In this document: positions 19,297 through 28,928 of the stretch, one piece after another
Position numbering within the stretch: the stretch's first letter is position 1
Layout: the number at the start of each line of letters is the position of its first letter
NCBI RefSeq assembly: GCF_017744655.1
Contig: NZ_JAGIAW010000003.1
Span: forward strand, 1 to 64,000
Direction: 5' to 3'
From: Devosia sp.
GTDB lineage: Bacteria > Pseudomonadota > Alphaproteobacteria > Rhizobiales > Devosiaceae
Length of the DNA: 64,000 bases
The notes under the pieces: model-generated
What the model was told of the DNA's origin: nothing
The model's database searches: none
What the model saw: the letters and a program-made list of their open reading frames with translations, nothing else
Made by a program: the position numbers and the translations under genes

Positions 19297-20603
19297 CAAA
19301 CGAACCGGTTGACCAGGTTTTCGAGATATTCCTGGCGGCCCGAGCGCGGCTGCGGGTTGATGTTTTCGGCATGCACCTTGGCGGCGATGTCAGCAAGGCT
19401 GAGCTTGCCACCAAGGATGTCCTTGCCGATGCCATTGTTCCAGGCGGCGTAGCGATCGTCGAGCAGCTTGTCGAACTCGCCGTCTTCGATGAGTGCCACC
19501 GCGCCCTTGAGGCCGCGGGCCAGGGTATCGAGGCCGAGGATGTGACCGTGCAGGAGGTCAGCCGGGTCGAGCGACTGGCGGCGCACCTTGGCGTCAAAGT
19601 TGAAGCCGCCCTTGCCGAGGCCGCCCTGCTTCAGGATGTAATAGAAGGCCAGCGCCATTTCCCCGGCATTGTTGGGGAAGTGGTCGGTGTCCCAACCGGA
19701 CTGCAGATCGTTGCGGTTGGCGTCGACCGAGCCGAGCATGCCGAGCGACGAGGCCACGGCCAGTTCGTGCTCGAAGGAGTGGCCGGCGAGGAAGGCGTGG
19801 CCGACCTCGATATTGCACTTCACCTTCTTTTCGAGACCGTACTTCTGGAGGAAGCCGTACACGGTGGCGACGTCATAGTCGTACTGGTGTTTTGACGGTT
19901 CCTGCGGCTTGGGTTCGATGAGGATCTGGCCCTTGAAGCCGATCCTTTCGGCGTGCTCGATGACCAGGGTCAGGAAGCGGGCCATCTGGTCCTGTTCCTG
20001 ACCGATCTTGGTATTGAGCAGGGTTTCATAGCCTTCGCGGCCGCCCCAGAGGACATAGTTCTCGCCACCCAGTTCGTGGGTCAGCTCGAGCACGGCCTTC
20101 ACCTGGCCGGCGGCATAGGCGAAGACGGAAGGGTCGGGATTGGTGGCGGCGCCGGCCATGTAACGGCGGTTCGAGAAGAGGTTGGCCGTGCCCCAGAGGA
20201 GTTTCTTGCCCGATTCCTGCATTCTTGCGGCGATGATGTCGCCGATAACGCGAAGATTCTTGTTGCTCTCGTCGAGGGTGGCGCCTTCGGGGGCCACGTC
20301 TACGTCGTGGAAGGCGAAATAGGGCACGTCGATGAGGTTGAAGAATTCGAAGGCCACTTCCGCCTTGAGCTTGGCGCCTTCAAGACCCTTGTCGAACCAG
20401 GGACGATCGAAAGTGCGGCCGCCGAACGGGTCACCACCTTCCTGCGCAAAGGTATGCCAATAGGCGATGGCGGGACGGATATGGTCTTCCATCCGCTTGC
20501 CGGCGATCACTTCATCCTTGTTGTAGTGGCGATAGGCCAGGGCGTTCTTGCTGTTCGGCCCTTCAAACTTGACCTGGGAAATTCCCTTAAAGAAATCCGT
20601 CAC
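19296..20603 (-). CDS. xylA: Xylose isomerase
   Basis: Converts D-xylose to D-xylulose in the cytoplasm. It has 435 residues, the class II length. The catalytic His99 and Asp102 lie in [13 protein letters not shown], and the later segments [17 protein letters not shown] and [12 protein letters not shown] carry metal ligands. It starts with GTG at 20603, overlapping the xylB stop by 4 nt (GTGA). Translation is therefore coupled to xylulokinase, the next enzyme of the pathway. Confidence 0.98.
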   Translation of the reverse strand: MTDFFKGISQVKFEGPNSKNALAYRHYNKDEVIAGKRMEDHIRPAIAYWHTFAQEGGDPFGGRTFDRPWFDKGLEGAKLKAEVAFEFFNLIDVPYFAFHDVDVAPEGATLDESNKNLRVIGDIIAARMQESGKKLLWGTANLFSNRRYMAGAATNPDPSVFAYAAGQVKAVLELTHELGGENYVLWGGREGYETLLNTKIGQEQDQMARFLTLVIEHAERIGFKGQILIEPKPQEPSKHQYDYDVATVYGFLQKYGLEKKVKCNIEVGHAFLAGHSFEHELAVASSLGMLGSVDANRNDLQSGWDTDHFPNNAGEMALAFYYILKQGGLGKGGFNFDAKVRRQSLDPADLLHGHILGLDTLARGLKGAVALIEDGEFDKLLDDRYAAWNNGIGKDILGGKLSLADIAAKVHAENINPQPRSGRQEYLENLVNRFV

Positions 20604-22063
20604 TTACGTGCCTCCTCGATGGCGGGGTAGAGCGCGCGGTATCGCGCATATTGATCGGAATAGGCGGCCGACAAGGTTCTGTCGGGCGCGATGGTGGTCT
20701 TGATGGGCGGCATGGCCATGACGTCGGCGGGTTTTGCACCCTCCGCGGCGCAGAGGCCGAGGCGGGCGGCGCCGAGGGCGCCACCGAAATCGCCATCCTC
20801 GGGGAGGGCGATTTCCATGTCGAGATTGGTGGCCAGCATTTTCAGCCACAAGGCGGACTTGGAGCCGCCGCCGACGGCCAGCAGGCGATCGATCTTGGTG
20901 CCGGCATCGGCAAGGACGCGCTGGCAATCGCGCATGGCGAAGGTGACGCCCTCCATGACGGCCTGCGCCATCTGGGCGGTGTCGGTCGACTGGGAAAGGC
21001 CAGTGAAGTAGCCGCGGGCGCCGGCATTGTTGTGCGGCGTGCGTTCACCCGAGAGATAGGGCAGGAAGATCGCTTCGCCTGGGCCGGTAAACTGTGCTTC
21101 GGCTTCGCCGGAAAGCTCGGCCTGCTTCTTGCCGGTGATGCGGCTCAGCCAATTGAGGGAATCGGTGGCCGAGAGGATGACGCCCATCTGGTGCCAGGTG
21201 TCGGGGATGGCGTGGCAGAAGGCGTGGACGGCGCCGGCGGTGTTGGGGCTAAAACGTTCGTTGGAAACGAAGAGCACGCCCGACGTGCCGAGGGAAACAA
21301 AGCCCTCGCCGGGGCGAATGGCGCCGATACCGCAGGCGGCGGCGGCGTTGTCGCCGGCGCCACCGGCGACGATGACGGCATCATCCATGCCCCAGCGCTG
21401 CGCGAGGTCGCGCTTGAGCTGGGCCGAGGGGGCGGAGCCTTCCACTAGACGCGGCATGTGATCGCGGGTGAGGCCGGTCACGGCCAAGAGATCGTCGGAC
21501 CAGTCGCGCTTGGCGACATCGAGCCAGAGCGTGCCGGCGGCGTCGGACATGTCTTCCACGTGTTCGCCGGTGAGGAGCAGACGCACATAGGCCTTGGGAA
21601 GAAGGACCTTGGCGATCTTGTCGTAGATTTCAGGCTCGTGCTTGCGGACCCAGGCGATCTTGGGAGCCGTAAAGCCGGGCATGGCGATATTGCCCGAAAG
21701 GTTTCGCAGGGTGGGTAGCGCTGCTTCCATTTCGAGGCATTCGGCGGCGGAGCGGCCGTCGTTCCAGAGGATGCAGGGACGCAGAACTTCGTCATTTTTG
21801 CCGAGCAGGGTCGCGCCATGCATGTGGCCGGAAAGGCCGATGCCGCGGACGGAGGCGAGTTCCGACGGATGGGACGCTTTGAGCTTGTCCACGGCGGCGA
21901 GCGTTGCTGTCCACCAATCGGTGGGGTTCTGCTCCGACCAGCCGGGATGCGGACGCACCGGCTCCACGGCGGGGGCCGACGCTTCGCCTAGGGCGCGGCC
22001 ATGCTCGTCGATGAGCAGCGCCTTCACCCCAGACGTGCCGATATCAATGCCGAGATAGGTCAT
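20600..22063 (-). CDS. xylB: Xylulokinase
   Basis: FGGY-family sugar kinase phosphorylating D-xylulose to xylulose 5-phosphate, 487 residues. The N-terminal phosphate-binding motif is [15 protein letters not shown]. The middle GHMHGATLL motif and the C-terminal [15 protein letters not shown] belong to the family. It is the first enzyme gene of the operon, 90 nt after the LacI-type regulator. A palindrome ATTGC-AAA-GCAAT lies 24-36 nt before its ATG, where an operator would be expected. Confidence 0.97.
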   Translation of the reverse strand: MTYLGIDIGTSGVKALLIDEHGRALGEASAPAVEPVRPHPGWSEQNPTDWWTATLAAVDKLKASHPSELASVRGIGLSGHMHGATLLGKNDEVLRPCILWNDGRSAAECLEMEAALPTLRNLSGNIAMPGFTAPKIAWVRKHEPEIYDKIAKVLLPKAYVRLLLTGEHVEDMSDAAGTLWLDVAKRDWSDDLLAVTGLTRDHMPRLVEGSAPSAQLKRDLAQRWGMDDAVIVAGGAGDNAAAACGIGAIRPGEGFVSLGTSGVLFVSNERFSPNTAGAVHAFCHAIPDTWHQMGVILSATDSLNWLSRITGKKQAELSGEAEAQFTGPGEAIFLPYLSGERTPHNNAGARGYFTGLSQSTDTAQMAQAVMEGVTFAMRDCQRVLADAGTKIDRLLAVGGGSKSALWLKMLATNLDMEIALPEDGDFGGALGAARLGLCAAEGAKPADVMAMPPIKTTIAPDRTLSAAYSDQYARYRALYPAIEEARK

Positions 22064-22086
22064 GAGGCACGTACCTCAATTTTGAG

Positions 22087-22099
22087 ATTGCAAAGCAAT
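22087..22099. promoter_or_regulatory. Candidate operator before xylB
   Basis: Perfect 13-bp palindrome ATTGC-AAA-GCAAT, 24-36 nt upstream of the xylB ATG and downstream of the LacI-type regulator gene. Position suggests a repressor site, but the centre is not the CG step usual for LacI-family operators. Confidence 0.35.
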
Positions 22100-22153
22100 G
22101 GATCGTCCTCCCACCCGTGTTTCCGGGCCCGCCCTGTTGGAATGGCGGTCTTC

Positions 22154-23197
22154 TTATCTCAGATTGTCGCGCAGGAAAATGCCAATTTCAATGGGGTCGG
22201 TGGCGACATGGCGCGCCGCGCCCAAAGCGAGGGAACGCGCCGCGGCAATGGCCTCGCGGATTTCACCGTCGGGATTTTGATCCAGCACCACGTCGATGGC
22301 GCCGAAGTGCAGGCCTTCGCGGGTGGGGGCCGTCAATTCATGGGCGATGACGCGGAGCTTGCCAGCACGCCCGGAGCTTTTGAGCGCCGACACCAGGCCC
22401 GCATTACCGGCGCCGAGATTGTAGATGCCAGAAAGCCCTGGATTTTCGGCGAGAAGTTTCGAAACGAGCGCCTCGGTTTCGGCGCGCTCATCATGACCCT
22501 CCAACGGGCCCAGCAGCTCGATATCCGAAAAATCGGCGGAAAGAATCTGGCGAAAACCTTCGAGGCGTTCGAGGTGGTCGCGCAGGTGCAGCGAACCGGC
22601 GATGACGGCCACCTGGCCGCCCTGAGGCAAAAAGCGGCCAAGGAGGGAAGCGGCGGTGCGGCCGGCGGCGACATTGTCGACGCCGATGAAATGGCGGCGA
22701 TTGGAGCCGGGCAGGTCCGAAACCAGGGTCATGACCGCGATGCCGCGACGGGTGGCCGAATCAACCGCGGCGAGAATGTCGGGCTCTTCACTGGTGACGA
22801 TAACGGCGCAATCGCAGGTCCGGGGATCGAGCGCATCGAGCCCGGCGGCGAGGGCGCCGGTGTCGAGGGCGCGAATGCGCTGGGTTTCCAGGTGCATGCG
22901 ATCGGCCAGAGTCGGGCCGGCGCGGCGGGTGACTGCTTCGGCCAGAGAATCCATGAACTCGTTGGAGCCGTCGGGGATGAAGAAAACCACCTTCAGATTG
23001 CGCGAGCGAGCCATGAGGGAGGCATTGAGATCGCGGGAGAAGCCGAGGCTTTTTATGGCCTCTTCGACCCTTTCGGTGGTCGCGGCGCGCACGCCGGGGC
23101 GGCCATTGAGAACGCGGTCGACCGTCGCCAGGGATACACCGGCTGCGCGTGCCACATCGTGCACCGTTACCCGCCGCCGGGCCGCTTCATCACTCAC
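22154..23197 (-). CDS. LacI-family transcriptional regulator (likely xylose regulator)
   Basis: LacI-type repressor of 347 residues. The N-terminal helix-turn-helix is VTVHDVARAAGVSLATVDRVLNGR, with the YxPN-like hinge replaced by FSRDLNASLMARSRN. The periplasmic-binding-like sensor domain follows (about 65-340). It lies directly upstream of xylB on the same strand and is divergent from galM, so it probably controls both in response to xylose or a related sugar. That ligand is inferred from context. Confidence 0.9.
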   Translation of the reverse strand: MSDEAARRRVTVHDVARAAGVSLATVDRVLNGRPGVRAATTERVEEAIKSLGFSRDLNASLMARSRNLKVVFFIPDGSNEFMDSLAEAVTRRAGPTLADRMHLETQRIRALDTGALAAGLDALDPRTCDCAVIVTSEEPDILAAVDSATRRGIAVMTLVSDLPGSNRRHFIGVDNVAAGRTAASLLGRFLPQGGQVAVIAGSLHLRDHLERLEGFRQILSADFSDIELLGPLEGHDERAETEALVSKLLAENPGLSGIYNLGAGNAGLVSALKSSGRAGKLRVIAHELTAPTREGLHFGAIDVVLDQNPDGEIREAIAAARSLALGAARHVATDPIEIGIFLRDNLR

Positions 23198-23269
23198 ACT
23201 ATCCCCCGCAATCGTTTCTCTTGCTTCCTCACACAGTTTGCGGAGCGCCCCAAAAGGTCAAGAGCGCCG

Positions 23270-23286
23270 TTGCCCTGCACGGGCAA
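23270..23286. promoter_or_regulatory. Palindrome between lacI-type gene and galM
   Basis: TTGCCC-TGCAC-GGGCAA, a 17-bp perfect inverted repeat in the 131-nt divergent promoter region. It lies 43-59 nt before the galM ATG. Candidate regulator site; a short hairpin of the galM leader is the alternative. Confidence 0.35.
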
Positions 23287-23328
23287 ATAGCGCTAAAGCT
23301 CCGCCCCGAGCGAGTGAGGGGATTGTCT

Positions 23329-24339
23329 ATGGGCATCGACGTTTCGACCTTTGGCGAGCATGGCGGCAAGCGCGTCGACCAGTTCCGACTGGTGAGCGAT
23401 ACCGGCGTTACCGTCGATATCATCGGCTATGGCGTGGCAGTAAGGGACTGGCGCGTGCCACTGGCCGGGGGCGAGCGCAGTGTCGTGCTCGGCTTTGACA
23501 ATTTTGCCGCCTATCTCGAACACAGCCCGCATTTCGGCTCGCTGGCCGGGCGCGTGGCAAATCGCATCAAGGGCGCCAGTTTTGAAATCGATGGCGTGAC
23601 CTACAAACTGCCGCCCAATGCCGGCGAGTTACAGCTGCATGGCGGGGCCGAAGGCCTCGGTCGCCAGGTCTGGTCGGGCCAGGCCGATAGCGCCAATAAT
23701 GCGGTGCGCTTCACCCATTTCTCGCCCGATGGCGCCATGGGCTATCCCGGCAATGTCAATTTTGCCGCCACCTACAGCCTGCATGGAAACAAGCTGCGGC
23801 TGGAACTGACCGCCACGACCGACCGCGCGACGCCGATCAGCCTCGTGCAGCACCAATATTTCAACCTCGGCACCACCGAAAACGTGCTCGACCATACGAT
23901 CCAGGTCAATTCGAGCGCCTATACGCTGCTTGGCGACGATCTGGCGCCGACCGGCGCCATCCTGCCCTCGCGCGGCACGCAATATGACCTTCGCCAGCCG
24001 CGCACTATGCGCGACGCCAATGGCGCCGCCGTCGATTATGACATCGGCATGGTGCTCGATACCGGCCGCAAGCATGCCGATCCGATCGCCACGGTTGTTT
24101 CGCCGGCTAAGGATCTTACCCTGAAGATTTGGTCGGACCGGCCGGGCGTACAGGTCTATAATAGTGTCTGGACCGATATTCCGGTGCCGGGGCTCAACGG
24201 CAAGCATTATGGAAAGCATGCCGGTTTCTGCCTCGAAGACCAGAATTTGGCGGATGCGCTGCACAATCCGCACTTCCCCAATATCATTCACACGCCGGAA
24301 CGGCCCTATAGCCACTGGTGCGATATCGAAATCGCCTAA
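23329..24339 (+). CDS. galM: Aldose 1-epimerase (mutarotase)
   Basis: GalM-family mutarotase interconverting alpha and beta anomers of aldoses, 336 residues. Conserved parts are GRVANRIKGASFEIDG, LVQHQYFNLG (catalytic His) and the C-terminal GFCLEDQNLADALHNPHFPN (catalytic Glu region). I take the ATG at 23329 with GAGGGGA just before it; the frame is open further upstream without family similarity. Divergent from the LacI-type gene, it fits xylose or arabinose use. A strong terminator follows at 24367-24402. Confidence 0.93.
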   Translation: MGIDVSTFGEHGGKRVDQFRLVSDTGVTVDIIGYGVAVRDWRVPLAGGERSVVLGFDNFAAYLEHSPHFGSLAGRVANRIKGASFEIDGVTYKLPPNAGELQLHGGAEGLGRQVWSGQADSANNAVRFTHFSPDGAMGYPGNVNFAATYSLHGNKLRLELTATTDRATPISLVQHQYFNLGTTENVLDHTIQVNSSAYTLLGDDLAPTGAILPSRGTQYDLRQPRTMRDANGAAVDYDIGMVLDTGRKHADPIATVVSPAKDLTLKIWSDRPGVQVYNSVWTDIPVPGLNGKHYGKHAGFCLEDQNLADALHNPHFPNIIHTPERPYSHWCDIEIA

Positions 24340-24366
24340 GACGCCCGACGAGAGCTGACATTTTTG

Positions 24367-24402
24367 GGCCGCATGATCCGAACATGATCATGCGGCCTTT
24401 TT
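24367..24402 (+). terminator. Intrinsic terminator of galM
   Basis: Perfect 12-bp stem (GGCCGCATGATC, 24367-24378, with 24386-24397), 7-nt loop, then TTTTTCGTTTT. A classic rho-independent terminator 27 nt past the galM stop. Confidence 0.9.
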
Positions 24403-24422
24403 CGTTTTCCACGACCAGATCA

Positions 24423-24445
24423 AAACATGAACAAAATTCATGTTT
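24423..24445. promoter_or_regulatory. Candidate operator of the WYL regulator
   Basis: AAACATGAA-N5-TTCATGTTT, 9-bp perfect arms, 61 nt before the start of the WYL-domain regulator gene. It is AT-rich against the local background, as expected of a regulator site. Autoregulation is an inference. Confidence 0.5.
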
Positions 24446-24505
24446 AGGCATGGATTCGATGGCGAGAATCTGGCACCAGATTCGCCTTTGCGGGAGGGGG
24501 AATGC

Positions 24506-25207
24506 ATGGACAAGACCGAACGGCTTTTCGCCATCATGGACGCCCTGAGGCGCCACCGCCGACCGATTACGGCTGCGGCCCTGGCCGAGGAACAGGCAGT
24601 TTCGGTGCGCACGCTCTATCGCGATATCCAGACCCTGATTGGCCTCGGCGCGCCGATCGATGGCGAGGCGGGCATCGGCTATATGCTGAAACCCGGCTTT
24701 TTCCTGCCGCCACTGATGTTTTCGCCCGAGGAACTGGAAGCGCTGGTGCTGGGCGCCAGATGGGTGGAGACCCAGCCCGACGACGGCCTCGGCGCAGCCG
24801 CGCGCAATGCACTGGCCAAGATTGCCACCGCCTCGCCTGAGGACCTACGCGACCGGATCAGCGATACGGCGCTTTGGCCCGTGGCCGTGTGGGGCGGACG
24901 CAAGCCCATTCCAGTCCTGGGCGACATTCGTCTCGCCATGCGCCAGGAACGGGCTGTCACGATCGACTATGAAGACGAACAGGGGCGAGCGACGTCGCGC
25001 ACCCTTTGGCCGGTAGGGCTGGCTTTTTACGAAGGCAAGCAGACGATTGCCGCCTGGTGCCTGTTGCGACAGGATTTTCGCAATTTTCGGACCGACCGTA
25101 TCGTCAACCTGATCATCACCGAAGAGCGCTTTGGTAAGCGCCGGGCCGTGCTGGAGCGGGAATGGCGCGATAGCTGGTCGCGCGATCGCAGGCATAGCGA
25201 AGCCTGA
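24506..25207 (+). CDS. YafY-type HTH/WYL-domain transcriptional regulator
   Basis: DeoR-like winged-helix regulator with a WYL domain, 233 residues. The N-terminal HTH (DKTERLFAIMDALRRHRRPI through VRTLYRDIQTL) is followed by a linker. The WYL domain (about 150-220) holds AVTIDYEDEQGR and TLWPVGLAFYEGKQ. I use the ATG at 24506 after GGGAGGGGG. WYL domains sense small ligands or nucleic acids in other proteins. It is convergent with the DUF1294 gene; its target is not evident, but the palindrome at 24423-24445 may be its own operator. Confidence 0.9.
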   Translation: MDKTERLFAIMDALRRHRRPITAAALAEEQAVSVRTLYRDIQTLIGLGAPIDGEAGIGYMLKPGFFLPPLMFSPEELEALVLGARWVETQPDDGLGAAARNALAKIATASPEDLRDRISDTALWPVAVWGGRKPIPVLGDIRLAMRQERAVTIDYEDEQGRATSRTLWPVGLAFYEGKQTIAAWCLLRQDFRNFRTDRIVNLIITEERFGKRRAVLEREWRDSWSRDRRHSEA

Positions 25208-25216
25208 AGCTCCTAC

Positions 25217-25232
25217 GGATTCACGTGAAACA
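25217..25232 (-). promoter_or_regulatory. parS-like ParB site 2 (intergenic)
   Basis: On the minus strand TGTTTCACGTGAATCC, 14 of 16 against the parS consensus, in the 33-nt gap between two convergent genes. It is the only copy in reverse orientation. Confidence 0.6.
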
Positions 25233-25240
25233 GTGCGGCT

Positions 25241-25891
25241 CTAGCGGAAGGCGCTGACAAGTTCGGTGGCGAGGCCAGAAAGCTCTTCGAGCCGGATAAA
25301 GCCTGTAGCAAAGCCAAGGAGCCAAAGCAGGTGGACGCCGACGAGGAGCATCGTTGTCCCGACATAGTTTTCCTTGCGTGTCTTGTGCCGGAAAACCTCC
25401 TGGCCAAGCAGCCCGCCCACAATACCAAAGCAGAGGTCGAGGCCGAGCAGAGTGGCCTCGCTAATGCGCCATTGCCCACTTTCGGCGAAACGCTTGTCGT
25501 TTGCATAGGCTGCGAAGGACAGCAGCCCGACGATGACGTAGAGGCCGGCGAGCAGCAGGGGTAGATGGCCGAGAGCAAACCCGAGCACAATCAGCGCGGC
25601 AAAGAGGCCGGCGACAGGGAATCGCCACGTGCGGCTGACGGGCTCCTCGGTGCCGCGTCGCAGTTGGGCAAGAGTTGGTTTTGGATTGGCACCAAGAATG
25701 GCGACCGATTTTGCTTCCAACCGACCGTCCTTGGATTTTCCGGGCCTGAATGAGACAAGGTCACCATCGCGCGGCCGGGTGGCGATGCGGCCGATATTGG
25801 AGATATGGACGAAATAGCGCTCGCCGTCATCGGCGAGGATGAACCCGAAGCCACGACTGTCGTTCCACTGCACCGGCTCTCCGCGCCGCAC
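25241..25891 (-). CDS. Cold-shock-domain/DUF1294 membrane fusion protein
   Basis: Protein of 216 residues joining an N-terminal cold-shock-like OB domain (residues 1-68, with SRGFGFILADDG and YFVHIS as RNP1/RNP2-like motifs) to about four membrane helices of DUF1294. The DUF1294 signature is DKRFAESGQWRISEATLLGL then GQEVFRHKTRK. The nucleic-acid-binding part should face the cytoplasm. Start is GTG at 25891 with AGGAG 6 nt upstream, 9 nt after the Nudix gene. Function unknown. Confidence 0.87.
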   Translation of the reverse strand: MRRGEPVQWNDSRGFGFILADDGERYFVHISNIGRIATRPRDGDLVSFRPGKSKDGRLEAKSVAILGANPKPTLAQLRRGTEEPVSRTWRFPVAGLFAALIVLGFALGHLPLLLAGLYVIVGLLSFAAYANDKRFAESGQWRISEATLLGLDLCFGIVGGLLGQEVFRHKTRKENYVGTTMLLVGVHLLWLLGFATGFIRLEELSGLATELVSAFR

Positions 25892-25900
25892 GATCTTCTC

Positions 25901-26353
25901 CTAGAAAATCGACTGGCGCAGCGGGAGTTTTACCGGGCTCTGAAATCCGGTCTTCAGGTCGTCCCAGAAGCGATCGCGCAAAACTTCTGGAAAAACATAG
26001 CCTTGCGGCAGGTTTTCCCGCGAAAACCAGCCGGCTTCGGTGATGCTTTCGCCTTCGGCAGGATTGGCCGTGACGTCGATTTCGCCCGAGACATAATCGG
26101 CCAGGAACCAGAATTTGACGATGCGGCCCCAGTCGTCGACCAGCTCATCGATATAGGCCATGGAGCGCGCCTTGACGCACAGGCCGGTTTCCTCAAAAGC
26201 CTCGCGTTCGGCCGCCTGCCAGAGTTCCTCAGCGCCTTCGGCGCCGCCGCCCGGGCCGGCCCAGAAATCGTGCTCGCCCGGACGAAAATGACGCACGAGC
26301 AGGATTTTTTCATCGCGCAAAGCGAGGACGCCGGCGGAAATGCGGTGACGCAT
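25901..26353 (-). CDS. Nudix hydrolase
   Basis: Nudix-fold pyrophosphohydrolase of 150 residues. The complete Nudix box (G-x5-E-x7-RE-U-x-EE-x-G-U) is present, its core reading REAFEETGL. It should cleave a nucleoside diphosphate linked to another group; the substrate is unknown. Start chosen at ATG 26353, preceded by GGAG 12 nt upstream. An in-frame TTG at 26389 would overlap comM. It sits between comM and the cold-shock/DUF1294 gene with short gaps, so likely one operon. Confidence 0.88.
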   Translation of the reverse strand: MRHRISAGVLALRDEKILLVRHFRPGEHDFWAGPGGGAEGAEELWQAAEREAFEETGLCVKARSMAYIDELVDDWGRIVKFWFLADYVSGEIDVTANPAEGESITEAGWFSRENLPQGYVFPEVLRDRFWDDLKTGFQSPVKLPLRQSIF

Positions 26354-26375
26354 GGGAACAAAAGACTCCGGAAGA

Positions 26376-27902
26376 TCAGGCGGCGCCAAAGTTGAGACGG
26401 TAGCTCAGGGCCTCGGCGATATGGGGCCGGGCCACCTTATCGACGCCGGAGAGATCGGCAAGCGTGCGGGCGACTTTTAGGACACGGTGATAGGCGCGGG
26501 CCGAAAGATTGAAGCGTTCGGCAGCCTGGAGGAGCAGGGTCTGGCTTTCGCGATCGGGCTCGACCAGTTTTTCGATCAGGGTGGCCCCCGCGGCGGCATT
26601 GGTGAGGATGTCGGGCACGCCGGCTGCCTCATAGCGCTGGCGCTGGCGCTCGCGGGCGGCAGCCACGCGCTTGGCCACGGTGGAGGAGGGTTCGGCCGCG
26701 CCGGCGGCACCGATCATGTCGGTCGCGGAAACGGCCGGCACGTCGATGCGGATATCGATGCGATCGAGGAAGGGGCCGGAGACGCGGGCCTGATAATCGG
26801 CGGCACAGGCATTGCCCCGCTTGCAGATATGGCCCGGCGTGCCGGCCATGCCGCATTTACACGGATTCATGGCGGCGATGAGCTGGAAGCGGCTGGGATA
26901 AGTCACCCTTGCATTGGCCCGGGCGATGACAGTTTCGCCGCTTTCGAGGGGTTGGCGGAGGCTATCCAAAACGCTGGGGCCGAATTCGGGCAGCTCATCG
27001 AGGAAGAGCACGCCGTTATGCGCCAGGGTCGCTTCGCCCGGCCGCACTTTCAGCCCGCCGCCGACCAGCGCCGCCATGGAGGCGGAATGGTGTGGCGCGC
27101 GAAAGGGGCGCCGATCGGAGAGGGCGCCACCGGCCAGTTCGCCTGCGATCGACTGGATCATCGACACATCGAGCAGTTCGCGGGGGCTGAGCGGCGGGAG
27201 GATGGAGGGCAGGCGGGCGGCCAGCATGGATTTTCCGGCGCCGGGAGGCCCGACAAAGAGAAGATTGTGGCCACCGGCGGCGGCGACTTCCAGGGCGCGG
27301 CGAGCGATGGTTTGGCCGCGCACATCGGCGAGGTCGGGCAGGGCGGAGGCATCGATCAATTGCCGAGCCGGCTTGGGCCGCGCCTGCAACTGGCGGCCGA
27401 CGAGGTGATTGACGAGGGCAAGGAGACTATCGGCGGCGACGATGTCGATCTCGTCATTGGCCCAAGCGGCTTCGGGGCCGGAAGCGGTGGAGCAGATGAT
27501 GCCCAGATCGCGCGAGGCCGCGGCAATGGCGGCCGGGAGAACGCCGTCGACATGGGCTAGACGCCCATCGAGCCCCAGTTCGCCGAGCACGAGGTAGCGA
27601 TCCAGCGCATCCTGCGGAATGGCGCCCATGGCCGCCATCAGGCCGAGAGCTATGGGCAGGTCATAGTGGCTGCCTTCCTTGGGCAGATCGGCGGGCGCGA
27701 GATTGATGGTGATGCGTTTTGGCGGCAGGCCGAGGCCGGAGGCGACGAGGGCGGCGCGGACGCGCTCGCTCGATTCTTTCACCGCCTTATCAGGCAATCC
27801 AACGACGAGAAATTTGGCGAGGCCCGGCGCAATCTGCACCTGAACATCGACCGGCACGGCCTCGATGCCCTGGAACGCCACCGTCGCGACGCGCGTCACC
27901 AT
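26376..27902 (-). CDS. comM: ComM/YifB-family AAA+ ATPase
   Basis: Mg-chelatase-like AAA+ ATPase, in other bacteria a hexameric helicase promoting branch migration during natural transformation. An N-terminal ChlI-type domain is followed by Walker A GPPGAGKS, Walker B VLFLDELPEF, the zinc-like cysteine motif CKCG with later Cys pairs, and a C-terminal Mg_chelatase_C domain. I start at ATG 27902 (508 residues, MVTRVATVAFQG); an upstream in-frame TTG is less likely. First gene of the comM-Nudix-DUF1294 run. Confidence 0.94.
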   Translation of the reverse strand: MVTRVATVAFQGIEAVPVDVQVQIAPGLAKFLVVGLPDKAVKESSERVRAALVASGLGLPPKRITINLAPADLPKEGSHYDLPIALGLMAAMGAIPQDALDRYLVLGELGLDGRLAHVDGVLPAAIAAASRDLGIICSTASGPEAAWANDEIDIVAADSLLALVNHLVGRQLQARPKPARQLIDASALPDLADVRGQTIARRALEVAAAGGHNLLFVGPPGAGKSMLAARLPSILPPLSPRELLDVSMIQSIAGELAGGALSDRRPFRAPHHSASMAALVGGGLKVRPGEATLAHNGVLFLDELPEFGPSVLDSLRQPLESGETVIARANARVTYPSRFQLIAAMNPCKCGMAGTPGHICKRGNACAADYQARVSGPFLDRIDIRIDVPAVSATDMIGAAGAAEPSSTVAKRVAAARERQRQRYEAAGVPDILTNAAAGATLIEKLVEPDRESQTLLLQAAERFNLSARAYHRVLKVARTLADLSGVDKVARPHIAEALSYRLNFGAA

Positions 27903-28081
27903 GTGGAATGCCCCCAAACCCCTCGCAACGCTAGCAGAAGGATGATCTGAGTCAAGAACGGAGAGCGAACAAAGAATGGTCTATTAACCATGCCAGCTGC
28001 CACATTGGTTACCCTAAACTTCCATTAACCGCGCCATGTTGAATCAAAGGCTCAGTTTGTCTTTGTGACTCGAGTTTGTTG

Positions 28082-28924
28082 ATGGCCCGCGCCTTCCGTT
28101 TGCCCGCCTCTGTTTCCGCTCTATTGCGCAATGCCGTGATGGGCCTGGCGGTCACAGCCCTGGCGGCATGCGCCACCGGCGGCGGACTTTATGGCGCCAT
28201 TCCGGGTGACAATCGTCCCCACAAGGCGGTCGACCGAGCGCGGACCATGCCGGTGCAGGGCATCGACGTGGCGCGCTATCAGGAAAATGTCGACTTCGTC
28301 CGCGCGCGCGAGACCGGCACGCATTTCGTCTTCATGAAGGCGACCGAAGGCAAGGACTATGTCGACCCCAATTTCCGAACGAACTGGGTGCGCGCCCGCG
28401 ACGCCGGCATGCCGCGGGGCGCCTATCACTTCATGACCTGGTGCTCGCTCGCTTCGGAACAGGCCAACTGGTTCGTGCAGAACGTGCCGGCTGACCCCAG
28501 CGCTCTGCCGCCTGTGCTCGATCTCGAATGGAACAATCATTCGAGCTGCAAGACCAAGCCGAACAAGGCCGATGCGCTGGAAAAGATCCGGCTGATGCTC
28601 GAGGTGATGGAGCGGCACACGGGAAAACTGCCGATCATCTATACAGACATGAATTTCCACCGCGATATTCTGGCCGGCGAATATTTTCCGAACACGTTTT
28701 GGCTGCGCTCGACCGCTGCCGAGCCGCATGAGCGCTACGAAAACCGTCCTTGGACCTTTTGGCAGTACACGCAGACCGGCGTGGTACCGGGCGTGCGCGG
28801 CGAGGTCGATCGCAATGTGTTTTACGGCTCGACCAATGACTGGCTGATGTTCCTGTCGACCGGCTGCGATCCCCGCGCGATTGCGGCACTCGCACCCACG
28901 GGACGCTGCCAGTTCGCCAAATAG
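28082..28924 (+). CDS. GH25 lysozyme-like lipoprotein
   Basis: Glycoside hydrolase family 25 (muramidase) domain behind a lipoprotein signal, 280 residues. The signal ends in a lipobox ALAAC with Cys30, so the protein should be anchored in a membrane facing the periplasm. The GH25 domain begins QGIDVARYQ (Asp62) and has the catalytic pair Asp147 and Glu149 in VLDLEWNN. It should cleave peptidoglycan glycan strands. Monocistronic, convergent with marC 4 nt later. The AT-rich 180 nt before it probably carry its promoter. Confidence 0.92.
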   Translation: MARAFRLPASVSALLRNAVMGLAVTALAACATGGGLYGAIPGDNRPHKAVDRARTMPVQGIDVARYQENVDFVRARETGTHFVFMKATEGKDYVDPNFRTNWVRARDAGMPRGAYHFMTWCSLASEQANWFVQNVPADPSALPPVLDLEWNNHSSCKTKPNKADALEKIRLMLEVMERHTGKLPIIYTDMNFHRDILAGEYFPNTFWLRSTAAEPHERYENRPWTFWQYTQTGVVPGVRGEVDRNVFYGSTNDWLMFLSTGCDPRAIAALAPTGRCQFAK

Positions 28925-28928
28925 TTTT

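Noticed and set aside
22063..22078. Palindrome TGAGG-CACGTA-CCTCA at the xylB start as an operator
   Set aside because: One arm is the ribosome-binding site of xylB (GAGG), which explains the sequence. The site at 22087-22099 is a better candidate.
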